The notes under the pieces were generated by a model. That model ran no database searches. It worked only from the letters and a program-made list of their open reading frames with translations, and was not told where the DNA came from. A stretch of 64,000 bases of DNA from Methanopyrus sp. SNP6 (GTDB lineage: Archaea > JAADCQ01 > Methanopyri > Methanopyrales > Methanopyraceae): the NCBI RefSeq assembly GCF_002201895.1, contig NZ_CP019436.1:137456-201455 (forward strand). Direction: 5' to 3'. The position numbers and the translations under genes are program-made. The number at the start of each line of letters is the position of its first letter. Positions within the stretch are counted from its first letter, which is position 1. Shown one piece after another: positions 1 to 9,995 of this stretch.

Positions 1-372
1 GACTTCTCCTACCTCCTCACCCGACAAAGCTTCCTCCGTTACGTCAGGAGGAAGTTGGAACCCCGGGCTCGTTCCCACCGCCTCTCGTCCTTCGGGGTCC
101 CGCACCACGGCCACGTGGATGTCCACGTAGACGTCACCGACTTTTATCAGTCCGGCTTCCAAGCCCACCGAGTAGCTACCCAGGTTCCACACCTTCCGAG
201 CCCTGTTCTTAGCGCCCTGATGAACCTCTCTCGTTCCCACAGGTTGAGGTGGTACGTCTGAGTCGACGCTCACCGCCTCGACGGTGATCTCACGGTCCGG
301 AAACGCTCTGAGAAACGCTCGCTCCGTAGCCCGAACTTTTACTGGGTTAGTCGTCCCGACACGGACCTTCAT
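1..372 (-). CDS. Inosine/xanthosine triphosphatase, YjjX/DUF84 family (partial)
   Basis: This reading frame begins at an ATG at 372 and runs off the left edge, so only 124 residues are seen. The N-terminus MKVRVGTTNPVKVRATERAF and the later PPQPVGTREVHQGAKNRA match the YjjX (NTPase I-T) family, which removes non-canonical ITP and XTP from the nucleotide pool. The acidic patch SVGLEAGL also fits the family. The coaD stop overlaps its start by 26 bases, so the two lie in one minus-strand transcription unit with coaD upstream. Family assignment is by motif only and the C-terminus is not visible. Confidence 0.8.
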   Translation of the reverse strand, partial: MKVRVGTTNPVKVRATERAFLRAFPDREITVEAVSVDSDVPPQPVGTREVHQGAKNRARKVWNLGSYSVGLEAGLIKVGDVYVDIHVAVVRDPEGREAVGTSPGFQLPPDVTEEALSGEEVGEV

Positions 373-820
373 CCACATCTCCCCGCAGCTGGCTTGAGGA
401 TATCTTCCTTCCGTCACCGTCCAGCACGAACGGAACGACAACGATGGACAACGGTGGAAGGCCGCGCTTCCTCCTGAGCTCGTTGATCTCCAACGCCACC
501 GGTTCCGTCTCCGGACTCACAACGATCGCGTCCAACTCGTCATCCTCCAGCGTCGTGCCGTAGCGATCCTCCAACGGAACGATCTCGACCCGGTCAGACG
601 CTCCTTTTTTCTCGACGAATCTTCGGACGTCCCGCACCCTCTCCTCAAAGGGCTCGACTCCTCTTTTTCCCTCTTCACGAACGAAGGAGTCCGTCGTGAC
701 CCCTATCACCACTCGGTTTCCCAGTTCGAGCGCTACGGACAACAGGCGCTGGTGACCTGGATGTAACCTGTCGAATGTGCCCCCGACGACTACTTTGCGG
801 AACCTGGTCAAGGAGTTCAA
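347..820 (-). CDS. coaD: Phosphopantetheine adenylyltransferase, archaeal type
   Basis: A 157-residue protein with the nucleotidyltransferase signature GGTFDRLHPGHQ at residues 13-24 and the C-terminal ISSSQLR (near residue 140), equivalent to the ISSTxxR motif. It transfers AMP from ATP to 4'-phosphopantetheine to make dephospho-CoA in coenzyme A synthesis. Length and motifs match the archaeal (COG1019-type) branch rather than the bacterial CoaD. It overlaps the PP-loop gene upstream by 4 bases and the NTPase gene downstream by 26 bases, indicating an operon. Confidence 0.92.
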   Translation of the reverse strand: MNSLTRFRKVVVGGTFDRLHPGHQRLLSVALELGNRVVIGVTTDSFVREEGKRGVEPFEERVRDVRRFVEKKGASDRVEIVPLEDRYGTTLEDDELDAIVVSPETEPVALEINELRRKRGLPPLSIVVVPFVLDGDGRKISSSQLRGDVDEGPCRDD

Positions 821-1794
821 CCTCCTAAGATATCGTAAACGGCCTTCAGAGCTTCACCCACTTCCAAGAAGCCGTGACGGAGTTCTCGTAGTACCCTCTG
901 AATCGAGGCCCTTCGTAAGTGCGGATGGCGTTGGTGAACCTGATGCAGGAACGGACACGCGTACTTGTAGTCGTGAAACTTCGGGAGGACCTCCTCTACG
1001 AGACGGCGTAGCTCGAACTTAGTCTTCGCCAGGGCTGCGGGGACATGTAGTTTGAACCGATCGTCCTCTGGTTGTACGCAGTGATGGCCTGTGGGTAACC
1101 CGTCCCCGAACGCTACGACGTCGGTATCGGATTCTTCCATCACTCTTTTCCGGATCTTAGCGTTACAGCGTCCACAAGGGTGGAAGCGACCCTTCTCCAA
1201 AGCTCCTTCTACGACGTCGGACAGGTCCTCCTCGACGAATTTAGGTTCCGTGCCGAGGTACTCGGAGAGTATCTCGACGTTTCTGCGCAGCTTAGGCGGC
1301 AGGAACATCGGACCCGGGTCTACCGTGACAGATTCGACCTCGTAACCCAGCTTTCGGAGTATTATCGCGGAGGCCGTACTGTCGTATCCACCTGACGCCG
1401 CAACGGTGATCCGCATGTCGCGAGGTTCTTCTCCCTCCCAGCGTTCCCAGTAGTCCCACGGCAGTTCCCCGTAGAGCCTGGCTTTCTCTATCTCGATCCC
1501 CCGAAGGACGCCCTTTAGATCGGGCTGGTGACGGGAGTACCGCTCTAGAACCTCGTGCGATGCGTCCAACCTCAACAGTCTCATCTTCAGATCCGTCCAG
1601 GCCTGGACAACCACGCGGTCTACACCGAGCTCTTCTTTGAGTCTACCGGCGACGTATCCACCCGGACCGATGAAATAAGACATGTCGGAACGGTCCCTAC
1701 CTACGATCACTAGCGTGCCGTCCTCCTCACGTACGTCCACGATGTCGGGCTCTCCCTTCCCCTTCGTCCCTATCTCCTTCCTCAACTTGTCCAC
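817..1794 (-). CDS. KH-like/PP-loop ATPase, predicted RNA-modifying enzyme
   Basis: The N-terminal part carries a KH-like GPGGYVAGRL loop (residues 43-52) and the middle an N-type ATP pyrophosphatase SGGYDS loop (134-139). A later HPCGRCNAKIRK (CxxC) resembles the cysteine motifs of sulfur-transferring tRNA thiolation enzymes. Together these suggest an archaeal PP-loop ATPase acting on RNA, possibly in tRNA thiolation; the substrate is not known to me. I chose GTG 1794 because a near-perfect SD (GGAGGTGAT) ends 7 bases upstream; GTG 1818 or ATG 1803 are possible. The 5' end overlaps the DUF192 gene by 68 bases. Confidence 0.75.
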   Translation of the reverse strand: MDKLRKEIGTKGKGEPDIVDVREEDGTLVIVGRDRSDMSYFIGPGGYVAGRLKEELGVDRVVVQAWTDLKMRLLRLDASHEVLERYSRHQPDLKGVLRGIEIEKARLYGELPWDYWERWEGEEPRDMRITVAASGGYDSTASAIILRKLGYEVESVTVDPGPMFLPPKLRRNVEILSEYLGTEPKFVEEDLSDVVEGALEKGRFHPCGRCNAKIRKRVMEESDTDVVAFGDGLPTGHHCVQPEDDRFKLHVPAALAKTKFELRRLVEEVLPKFHDYKYACPFLHQVHQRHPHLRRASIQRVLRELRHGFLEVGEALKAVYDILGG

Positions 1795-2551
1795 TACGGT
1801 CATCACCTCCTTTTTCACGTTGCTTTCCCCACCGCACCGGTTTGGGTTCCTCCAGGTACGCTAGCTCTCCCACACCAGGGCGGGAGACGCCGATCTTCTC
1901 GAGGACCGAATGCACGTCCTTCACGATCACGACGAGAGAATGATCGTCGGAGAGTATCTTCGCTCGCCCTTCGACGATCTCGACGCTGTCCCCGAACGTC
2001 TCTTTAATGGTGTCCGCAACGATGTACTTGTCCTCCCCCGAGATGTGGATGCAACCAGTGTCTTTGTTGTAGAACACCTCGCCCTGTAGCCCGGATTTAG
2101 CTACCGCCCGCATGATCACCTGGGCGAGCTTTCTCGTGACCAGCTTTCGGTTGAGGATCCTAACGGCCAGCTCCGATTCGAGGTCCCCTGCCACAACTTC
2201 GACGGAGTCTCCAACCTCGGTATCGGTCGCACTGACGATGCCGGCAGGGAGTTCCACGATCTCTTCAGGAGATTCTTCTGGTACGTACATTCGCCACGGC
2301 TTAAGGCGCTCGACAACGTCCACCACTTCCCCGTCTGCCAGGAACACCACATCGATCGGGAAACGCATGAAGAAGGTGTGGATCGCGCAACGTCTACGTC
2401 CGCGGTAAGGAGGCTTCAGAATTAATCCTTCCCCCTCCTCCAATCTTCGACGGAACATCAACCCCCGAAGCCTTGCGAAGAACGACTCCGCGATCTCGGC
2501 ACTGTGAGCGAGCACGGTGCCTTTGCTCCGATTGATCACCGCGGCTTTCAA
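1727..2551 (-). CDS. DUF192 protein with an extra C-terminal domain
   Basis: Residues 1-118 form a DUF192 domain: the first beta-strands lead to RLRGLMFRRRL, then IHTFFMRFPIDVVFL and the closing GDSVEVV segment are typical. Residues 120-225 are an additional domain (VTRKLAQVIMRAVAKSGLQG onward) that I do not recognise, followed by a charged tail overlapping the next gene. The start is TTG 2551, 2 bases after a GGGGTGATC ribosome site. The function of DUF192 is unsettled; bacterial members are often secreted, but this one has no signal peptide. Confidence 0.75.
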   Translation of the reverse strand: MKAAVINRSKGTVLAHSAEIAESFFARLRGLMFRRRLEEGEGLILKPPYRGRRRCAIHTFFMRFPIDVVFLADGEVVDVVERLKPWRMYVPEESPEEIVELPAGIVSATDTEVGDSVEVVAGDLESELAVRILNRKLVTRKLAQVIMRAVAKSGLQGEVFYNKDTGCIHISGEDKYIVADTIKETFGDSVEIVEGRAKILSDDHSLVVIVKDVHSVLEKIGVSRPGVGELAYLEEPKPVRWGKQREKGGDDRSGQVEEGDRDEGEGRARHRGRT

Positions 2552-2574
2552 CTGATCACCCCGGGGGTGCGACT
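2552..2574. promoter_or_regulatory. Back-to-back ribosome binding sites between divergent TTG-start genes
   Basis: Only 23 bases separate two divergent TTG start codons. The core is a G/C palindrome in which one strand gives the GGGGTGATC SD of the DUF192 gene and the other the GGGGGTG SD of dacZ. There is no room for promoters between the starts, so at least one core promoter must lie inside the opposing coding sequence. Confidence 0.6.
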
Positions 2575-4480
<1,906 letters not shown>

Positions 4481-4525
4481 AGCGATGCGTGTACCGAACT
4501 AAACACCACGCCTCTGCGACTCCAG

Positions 4526-5902
4526 CTACATGCGATGGTGTGGACCGTCTGCTGGCTCGAATCCTCCCAGAACTCGACAGCCTTCGATCTCTCCAGCGAT
4601 GTTCGTCCTCATGAGTCTCTCGACCTCCTCGAGGTCGTCGGTTTTATGGAGCACGTACATGAGCTTCACGTAAGCAACCTCTGGCAACATATCTTCTCCC
4701 GGTATAACACCAGCGGCTCTCAGCAGTCGCCCTGTCCTGTACACGTTCATGTTCACACGTCCGTACAGGCACTGTGAGGTCATCACGACGGCGATTCCAT
4801 CGTCCACAGCCCGTTCGATCGACTCCAACCACCGCTCCGAGACGTGGCCCAAACCGGTGCCTTCGAGGACGATTCCACGGTAGCCCCGATCCACGTAGAA
4901 GTCTAAGATTTCGGGATCCATACCCGGGGCGAACTTCACCAAAGCCACCTTATCCTCGAATCCACCCGAGATCTCAGGCTCCCCGTCCTCCGGCCTCCGG
5001 TAATCGCTTCGTAGGAACTCTATCTTGGGATTCCTGAGATCCATTATGTCAACCTTCGCGATTGGGATGGATTCCACCGACCTGAACGCGTCCCTGCGTG
5101 AGGTGTGCATCTTCCTGACTCTCACTCCCCGATGCACGAGGCATACCTCGTCGGAGGTCCACCCGTGCATGCAGACGGTGATTTCACCCACCTCTCCGTC
5201 GCCCGCGAAGGCACACGCCGCGATGAGGTTCGAGGCCGCGTCCGAAGACGGCCTGTCCGAACTCCGCTGCGCTCCGACCAGCACGACCGGTCCGTTGAGT
5301 CCCTCGATGACGAACGACAGCGCCGCGGCTGTGAACGCCATCGTGTCCGTTCCGTGTCCGATCACGATACCGTCTACGTCCGGATCTGAAAGGACATCCA
5401 CGATCTCTTCGGCAATCTTCATCCAGTGTTTGGGTTCCATGTTCTCACTGAGCAGGTCGAGCACGGCCCTGGCGTCCACGATGTTGACCACGTCGAGGAG
5501 CTCCGGGACCGCTCCGACGAGCTCCTCTGCTGTGAACGCGGGTTTCACGGCCCCTGTCTCGTAGTCCACACGACACGCGATGGTGCCGCCGGTCGACATC
5601 ACCGACACGTTAGGGAGTTCCGGATCGTGTCCGATCTCCCCCTCTATCGGTTCGAAGCTAGGTTCGTGTCCTTCACCCGGGGCTTCAAGCTTCTCGATCC
5701 TGTCGACGCGAACCCCTACGTTGTAACCGTTGTCCATTTTGACGACGATGTGCTCGTCGTCTCCAAGTTCCGATCTGGGCATAATGATGCCTTCCACGAC
5801 CACCCCATCGTCCCGGACTATACGAACCCGGTCGCCGACACTAAGCCCATGCTCCTGTAGCAACTCCCTGGCCTTACCCTTGTATTCGGACAACACCCTC
5901 AC
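4526..5902 (-). CDS. gatD: Glutamyl-tRNA(Gln) amidotransferase subunit D
   Basis: An L-asparaginase-like subunit that releases ammonia from glutamine for GatE, which converts Glu-tRNAGln to Gln-tRNAGln in archaea. After an N-terminal beta-barrel (KGKARELLQEHGLSVGDRVR onward), the asparaginase signatures STGGTIA and GHGTDTM supply the catalytic threonines and the Thr-Asp pair. The open frame continues far upstream through hisH, but that is shadow. I chose GTG 5902 (MRVLSEYKGK); GTG 5896, TTG 5911 and GTG 5917 are alternatives. It is divergent from hisH with only ~30 bases between starts. GatE is not in this window. Confidence 0.93.
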   Translation of the reverse strand: MRVLSEYKGKARELLQEHGLSVGDRVRIVRDDGVVVEGIIMPRSELGDDEHIVVKMDNGYNVGVRVDRIEKLEAPGEGHEPSFEPIEGEIGHDPELPNVSVMSTGGTIACRVDYETGAVKPAFTAEELVGAVPELLDVVNIVDARAVLDLLSENMEPKHWMKIAEEIVDVLSDPDVDGIVIGHGTDTMAFTAAALSFVIEGLNGPVVLVGAQRSSDRPSSDAASNLIAACAFAGDGEVGEITVCMHGWTSDEVCLVHRGVRVRKMHTSRRDAFRSVESIPIAKVDIMDLRNPKIEFLRSDYRRPEDGEPEISGGFEDKVALVKFAPGMDPEILDFYVDRGYRGIVLEGTGLGHVSERWLESIERAVDDGIAVVMTSQCLYGRVNMNVYRTGRLLRAAGVIPGEDMLPEVAYVKLMYVLHKTDDLEEVERLMRTNIAGEIEGCRVLGGFEPADGPHHRM

Positions 5903-5933
5903 CCCAACCAATCCCACCAAGGGGGCATCCGGT

Positions 5934-6536
5934 TTGAAAGTGGCGATAGTAGAGTATGGCGTCGGCAACTTGAACAGCGTGTGCCGCGCGGTTAAACACT
6001 TGGGGTACGAGCCCGTCGTTACCAATGATCCCTCGGAGTTGCACGACGCCGACGCCGTAATTCTCCCAGGTGTGGGAAACTTCCGCGCCGCATCGGAAAA
6101 ACTCGAAGAGACCGGATTATGTGACGAGATTCGAGAGCTACTGGAGTCCGTTCCACTCTTAGGCATATGCCTTGGGATGCAGCTCTTGATGGAATCGAGC
6201 GAGGAGAGCCCCGGGTCACGCGGTCTAGGGTTGTTCCGGGGAACATGTGTAGCGCTTCCGGATGACGTGAAGACGCCACACATGGGATGGAACACGGTGG
6301 AGTTCCGGACGGAGGAGTTTCGGAAGTTCGACGGTGAGATGTTCTACTTCGTCCACTCGTACCGGGTGGCTCCCGAAGACGACGTCGTCCTAGGTGAAAC
6401 GGAGTACGGGGAACGGTTTCCGAGCGTGATCGGGGACCGGGATAGACTGATCTACGGGGTACAATTCCACCCCGAAAAAAGCGGACCAGTGGGGTTAAAG
6501 TTGCTCGGTGAGATTCTAACGGGGGCGCGTCGTTGA
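5934..6536 (+). CDS. hisH: Imidazole glycerol phosphate synthase, glutaminase subunit
   Basis: A class I glutamine amidotransferase that hydrolyses glutamine and passes ammonia to HisF in histidine synthesis. The oxyanion strand is PGVGNF (45-50), the nucleophile is Cys79 in GICLGMQLL, and the His-Glu pair is in YGVQFHPEKSG. I used TTG 5934, 8 bases after GGGGG at 5921-5925; GTG 5940 would remove two residues. Its stop overlaps the TTG of the V4R gene (TTGA). Confidence 0.93.
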   Translation: MKVAIVEYGVGNLNSVCRAVKHLGYEPVVTNDPSELHDADAVILPGVGNFRAASEKLEETGLCDEIRELLESVPLLGICLGMQLLMESSEESPGSRGLGLFRGTCVALPDDVKTPHMGWNTVEFRTEEFRKFDGEMFYFVHSYRVAPEDDVVLGETEYGERFPSVIGDRDRLIYGVQFHPEKSGPVGLKLLGEILTGARR

Positions 6537-7033
6537 GGATGTCCCGCGAAAGAATATTTCGAGAAGTTGAAGAATCTATGAGGAACATCCGAGAGGTGAG
6601 ATCCGAGCTAGGCGGCGACGTGTCGCTGTCGACCCTGCGTTACATCCTAGCATCGATGGTCATCACCCTGGGTCGAGGGGCCGGATCCACCTTCTACAGG
6701 GCCGGTTACGACATCGGTGTTTACAAAGCGAAATCACACGGCCTGGAGGGCGTCAAAGAGGCCTTTGAATACGTAGAGAAAGCGTTCGAGAAGACTGGTA
6801 CAGGCATCATTGAGCGCTGGGAAATTGAGGAGGATGATAAGATCGAGATCATTATGCGCGAGTCGGCGACGGCTGCCGGTTACGACATAGGGAAGAAGTT
6901 GTGTTACTACCAAGCCGGGTTCATCGCTGGGATCCTACACGGGGCTACCAGCGAGCGCTGGGAGGTGCACGAGACCAAGTGCATGGCCGAAGGTCACGAC
7001 CACTGTGAGTTCGTGGCGATACGGAGGGGGTAA
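6533..7033 (+). CDS. V4R (4-vinyl reductase) domain protein
   Basis: A 166-residue protein made almost entirely of a V4R domain. Typical features are the long helix with [16 protein letters not shown], a second [20 protein letters not shown] repeat, and the closing [14 protein letters not shown] with the conserved Cys/His pattern that could bind metal. V4R domains bind small hydrophobic ligands or act as sensors and are common in methanogens. The TTG start overlaps the hisH stop, and the next gene begins 1 base after its stop, so it probably works with the HPr-kinase-like protein that follows. Confidence 0.8.
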   Translation: MRMSRERIFREVEESMRNIREVRSELGGDVSLSTLRYILASMVITLGRGAGSTFYRAGYDIGVYKAKSHGLEGVKEAFEYVEKAFEKTGTGIIERWEIEEDDKIEIIMRESATAAGYDIGKKLCYYQAGFIAGILHGATSERWEVHETKCMAEGHDHCEFVAIRRG

Positions 7034-7034
7034 C

Positions 7035-7661
7035 GTGGAGCGGGTCGTCGTACATGGCACACTGATGGACGTGTTCGGGGTAGGGGTACTCCTGGTAGGT
7101 CCACGTGGGGTAGGGAAGAGCGAGACAGCCTTGGAACTCATACGTCGCGGCCACAGGTTAGTGTCAGACGATGCGGTGATCGTGGAGTGCGATGACAGTT
7201 ACGAGTACCCCGTCGGCAGGCCGCCGGAGAACTTAGCCGGAAAAATGGAGATCCGACTTGCCCTTGCGGAGCTGTACTGCCCCGAGTGCGGTCGAGTATA
7301 TACTTTCTCCGCCCTCAAGATGAAGGAAGGGTGTGACTGCGGTAGCGACCTGAAGCTACGTCCTATTCGGGATAAAATCGCCGTGGACGTCGCGGAACTC
7401 TATGGCATCCGGGCGCTCCGGAGCCGTAAGGGTATAGGCGTGGTCATTAAGATGATTCCGGGACCCCACCACCCGCATCACGATCCATCCATGAGACCGG
7501 ATGAACCAGTCTCTTCCACGCCTTCCGAGGAGGAGAAGGTAGTGAAGTGGGTGAAAAAAAGGGATGGAAAGGTGTTCCATCTGGACGTGGTCCCGGGTCG
7601 AGACACCGCCACGCTGATCGAAACGGTAGCACTTCAAGAGAGCTTGAGGCGCAGGAGGTGA
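7035..7661 (+). CDS. HPr kinase/phosphorylase-like P-loop protein with inserted zinc ribbon
   Basis: A 208-residue protein. The N-terminal [17 protein letters not shown] leads into the P-loop GPRGVGKS (22-29) and then [11 protein letters not shown] (38-48), which matches the HprK catalytic core almost word for word. After MEIR, where HprK has its ExRGLG motif, there is a Cys4 zinc-ribbon insertion (CPECGRVY...CDCGS) before [20 protein letters not shown]. Bacterial HprK phosphorylates HPr of the sugar PTS, and no PTS gene is visible here, so the substrate is unknown. GTG 7035 follows GGAGGGGG. Confidence 0.75.
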   Translation: MERVVVHGTLMDVFGVGVLLVGPRGVGKSETALELIRRGHRLVSDDAVIVECDDSYEYPVGRPPENLAGKMEIRLALAELYCPECGRVYTFSALKMKEGCDCGSDLKLRPIRDKIAVDVAELYGIRALRSRKGIGVVIKMIPGPHHPHHDPSMRPDEPVSSTPSEEEKVVKWVKKRDGKVFHLDVVPGRDTATLIETVALQESLRRRR

Positions 7662-7667
7662 ACCGCG

Positions 7668-8024
7668 GTGCTATCGATACCCGATTGGCTCGGTGCCGCA
7701 CTGTTGCTTTCACTAAGTGACGAGCTGCACACCGGTCTCGTGTGGGGAGCCCTTCGCAGCCAGTACCTCCTGTTGGGAGCGTACCTCAGGGTCCGACATT
7801 CGGCTCTGTTCGTCTGGTTGATACACGAAACCTTGGAGTTCCTTTTCCACGCTGTGGTCCTGTCGTTGATACTTCCGGTTCCGATGGCGGTAACAGCGGC
7901 CTCAGTACACTTCGGAATCGACCTATTTCACGAAGCGCTGTTAGGAACCGTTAAAGGTCGAGTGACACACCGGCTGATGCACCTGTCTTTGGAGTCCGCA
8001 ATATTGTACTGGCTGTGGGGGTGA
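7668..8024 (+). CDS. Small histidine-rich integral membrane protein
   Basis: A 118-residue protein with about three to four hydrophobic segments (around residues 5-20, 45-75 and 100-117). Histidines and acidic residues cluster in or beside the membrane spans: DELHTG, LIHETLEFLFH, VHFGIDLFHE and HRLMHLSLES. This is compatible with metal binding in the membrane, but I do not recognise the family. It starts at GTG 7668, 6 bases after the HprK-like stop, and precedes a PRC-barrel gene. Confidence 0.6.
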   Translation: MLSIPDWLGAALLLSLSDELHTGLVWGALRSQYLLLGAYLRVRHSALFVWLIHETLEFLFHAVVLSLILPVPMAVTAASVHFGIDLFHEALLGTVKGRVTHRLMHLSLESAILYWLWG

Positions 8025-8029
8025 TACCT

Positions 8030-8293
8030 ATGAGGATCTTGCGCGATCTCATCGGCAAACCCGTAATCGACTCCAATGCCAAGCACATCGGCGAAGTCCT
8101 CGATGTTGAGTTCGACGAAGAGTCAGGAGAAGTCACTACACTGATAGTGGGGCACTCCAAGCGCCCCGGCGTTCTTCGGAAGATAAAGTGGCTAAGTGGT
8201 GAAGAGAAAGCCATCCGCATACCTTACTCGAAGGTCGTTGCCATCGAGGACATGGTACTGGTAGAAGGACGGTGGGGATCCGGGAAAAACTAA
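8030..8293 (+). CDS. PRC-barrel domain protein
   Basis: An 87-residue protein consisting of one PRC-barrel: RDLIGKPVIDSNAKHIGEVL at the N-terminus, then a GEVTTLIV strand and an IRIPYSKVVAIEDMVLVE ending. Archaeal stand-alone PRC-barrel proteins are abundant; some help FtsZ-based division, others act in RNA processing. ATG 8030 is preferred because GGGGGTGAT sits just upstream. It overlaps nothing and ends the hisH-V4R-HprK-like run. Its specific role is unknown. Confidence 0.82.
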   Translation: MRILRDLIGKPVIDSNAKHIGEVLDVEFDEESGEVTTLIVGHSKRPGVLRKIKWLSGEEKAIRIPYSKVVAIEDMVLVEGRWGSGKN

Positions 8294-8512
8294 CCCTTAG
8301 TACCGCGGTGGAGGTTCCGAACTCCCCACCCCCACGAACGGTTCCCTCGCCGTTTGTGTGGGTTGCATCGGGGGTTGTCGGATCGGTCACGAACACCAAC
8401 ATCACGAAACGATGAGTAGTGACAGGGGCGATCTCTACGGACAATCTACTGCGACAATGCAGTTCCTCCTCCCTTACATCCCAGAAGGTGAGACTTCCAG
8501 GGGTTGCGACCT
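8294..8512. other. Intergenic region before the ArsR-type regulator
   Basis: About 220 bases without a convincing gene. I see no clear TATA box or tRNA. The only ribosome site is AGGGG 9 bases before ATG 8513. Small frames here have no recognisable content. Confidence 0.5.
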
Positions 8513-9133
8513 ATGGACGAATCTGAGATCCTGAGAGTACTCCGTGACTGGATCTCTGACCCTTTTGAAGCGGTACTCGTGGATGACGTACCGGTGGACC
8601 TATACGACCCAGAGGAAGGTCACGCGTACCTCGTGGCCAACAAGAGCACCGTAGAGAAGAAACTGGGTCGACTTACGAGACTCGTCGGGAAGGTCCCGAA
8701 AGCATCGATCGCGTACTCTGGAGATACCGACGAGCTCGTAGACCCGTTGAGGAGGCTCGGTGCAGGCCTCCTAGATGTCTCCCCAGAAGGCGTCGAGGTC
8801 GTCCTCGAACCAGAGACGTTCGATGCCGACCCTGACATACGCCCCATGTCCGGACATCATGACGAGCTCGTCGCCGTCCTGAAAGCACTCGGAGATGAGC
8901 GTCGTGTCGCCGCGCTCGAGATACTGGGGCACAGTGAGGAGTGTTTATGCAAGCTAGCCGAAATTTTGGGGGAGAACCAACCGTCGACTGCATATCACTT
9001 GAAGAAGCTCCTGGAAGTCGGTTTGGTCACCAAGCGCTCCGAAGGCGGTAGAACGTTTTACAGGCTTACCGAGCGTGGCGAGCGCGTATTGAGAGTGATT
9101 AGAGATTTAAAAGATCAGCTGCGACGTACGTGA
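8513..9133 (+). CDS. ArsR-family winged-helix transcriptional regulator with N-terminal sensor-like domain
   Basis: A 206-residue protein. Residues 120-206 form an ArsR-type winged helix: LVAVLKALGDERRVAALEIL, then CLCKLAEILGENQPSTAYHL as recognition region and TKRSEGGRTFYRLT as wing. The CLC at the start of the recognition region resembles the ELCVC metal site of ArsR/SmtB sensors. Residues 1-110 are an extra domain I do not recognise. It ends 35 bases inside cbiB, convergently. Target genes are unknown. Confidence 0.8.
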   Translation: MDESEILRVLRDWISDPFEAVLVDDVPVDLYDPEEGHAYLVANKSTVEKKLGRLTRLVGKVPKASIAYSGDTDELVDPLRRLGAGLLDVSPEGVEVVLEPETFDADPDIRPMSGHHDELVAVLKALGDERRVAALEILGHSEECLCKLAEILGENQPSTAYHLKKLLEVGLVTKRSEGGRTFYRLTERGERVLRVIRDLKDQLRRT

Positions 9134-9995
9134 TACTCGGAGCGACGAGCCCGAATATCACGGCGATCTGAGCCGCGCGACGCACGTCGTCGGGCTTCGG
9201 AAGCCAGTCCCCTCCTTTTAGGACGTACACGTTCGGTTTCTCCAGTCGGACTCCCAGTGCGCAGGCTCCCACGTACATAGGCAACCAGGAGCTCGGGCTC
9301 GGGACCTCCCGTACCGCCCGCAACAGTGACCGGGGCCTCGCCCGAAGTATCCACCAAGGTAGAGTTACCGTAAGCGCCGCGGCGCATGCGGGCAGTGAGA
9401 GCACATTCAGCAGGTCGTCCAACCTCGCCGGAATCTTACCGAACATCTTGTACTCGCCTCGGTATCCGAACATGGCGTCCGCGACGTTCGTCGCTCGGTA
9501 CACGACAGCACCCGGCCACCCGAGGATATAGTACCACCACAAGGGGCCCACGATAGAATCTAGTAAGTTCTCGAAACAACTTTCCACCGCGGCCGAAGCT
9601 ACCTCCGCCCCGTTTAAACAGCTTACGTCACGACTGACGAGCCTCTTCACGGCCCGTCGAGCCACGTCTAAATCCCCATCTTGGAGCGCCCGCTCCACCG
9701 GAAGCAAGTGTTCGACAAGTCCCCGTACGGAAATGCACACCCACAGGACCAGGGCATCTCCCACCATCGGGATGGAGTGAAGCAAGTAACACACTCCCAG
9801 CAGGAACCCGCAACCGACCGTTAGGGACAGTCCTCCCCAGATTACGTCGAGGATACTTCCGCACCGTACTTTCTTCTCCACGAGCTCCATCACCCGGCCG
9901 CACCATGCCACCGGATGGAAACGGTTCGGCGGGTCTCCCAGGAGCAGGTCCAGAGCCACCGCCAGGTACGCGGTAAGGAGGGGGTCCAACGCCAT
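9099..9995 (-). CDS. cbiB: Adenosylcobinamide-phosphate synthase
   Basis: An integral membrane protein of about 298 residues. The family signatures are LLLGDPPNRFHPVAWCGRVM at the N-terminus, ESCFENLLDSIVGPLWWY, and YRATNVADAMFGYRGEYKMFG. CbiB/CobD attaches aminopropanol phosphate to adenosylcobyric acid in corrinoid synthesis. ATG 9995 overlaps the dph2 stop (TGATG). In this lineage corrinoid is needed for the methyltransferase of methanogenesis. Confidence 0.92.
   Translation of the reverse strand: MALDPLLTAYLAVALDLLLGDPPNRFHPVAWCGRVMELVEKKVRCGSILDVIWGGLSLTVGCGFLLGVCYLLHSIPMVGDALVLWVCISVRGLVEHLLPVERALQDGDLDVARRAVKRLVSRDVSCLNGAEVASAAVESCFENLLDSIVGPLWWYYILGWPGAVVYRATNVADAMFGYRGEYKMFGKIPARLDDLLNVLSLPACAAALTVTLPWWILRARPRSLLRAVREVPSPSSWLPMYVGACALGVRLEKPNVYVLKGGDWLPKPDDVRRAAQIAVIFGLVAPSITYVAADLLNL

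Noticed and set aside
5903-6295. A long minus-strand frame extends gatD upstream to 6295.
   Set aside because: It lies over hisH, has non-archaeal composition and no ribosome site; GatD begins near MRVLSEYKGK.
8390-8410. GATGAGTAGTGAC resembles C/D box RNA motifs.
   Set aside because: The C box does not match RTGATGA and there are no properly spaced D boxes. I also scanned other gaps and found no C/D RNA I would defend.
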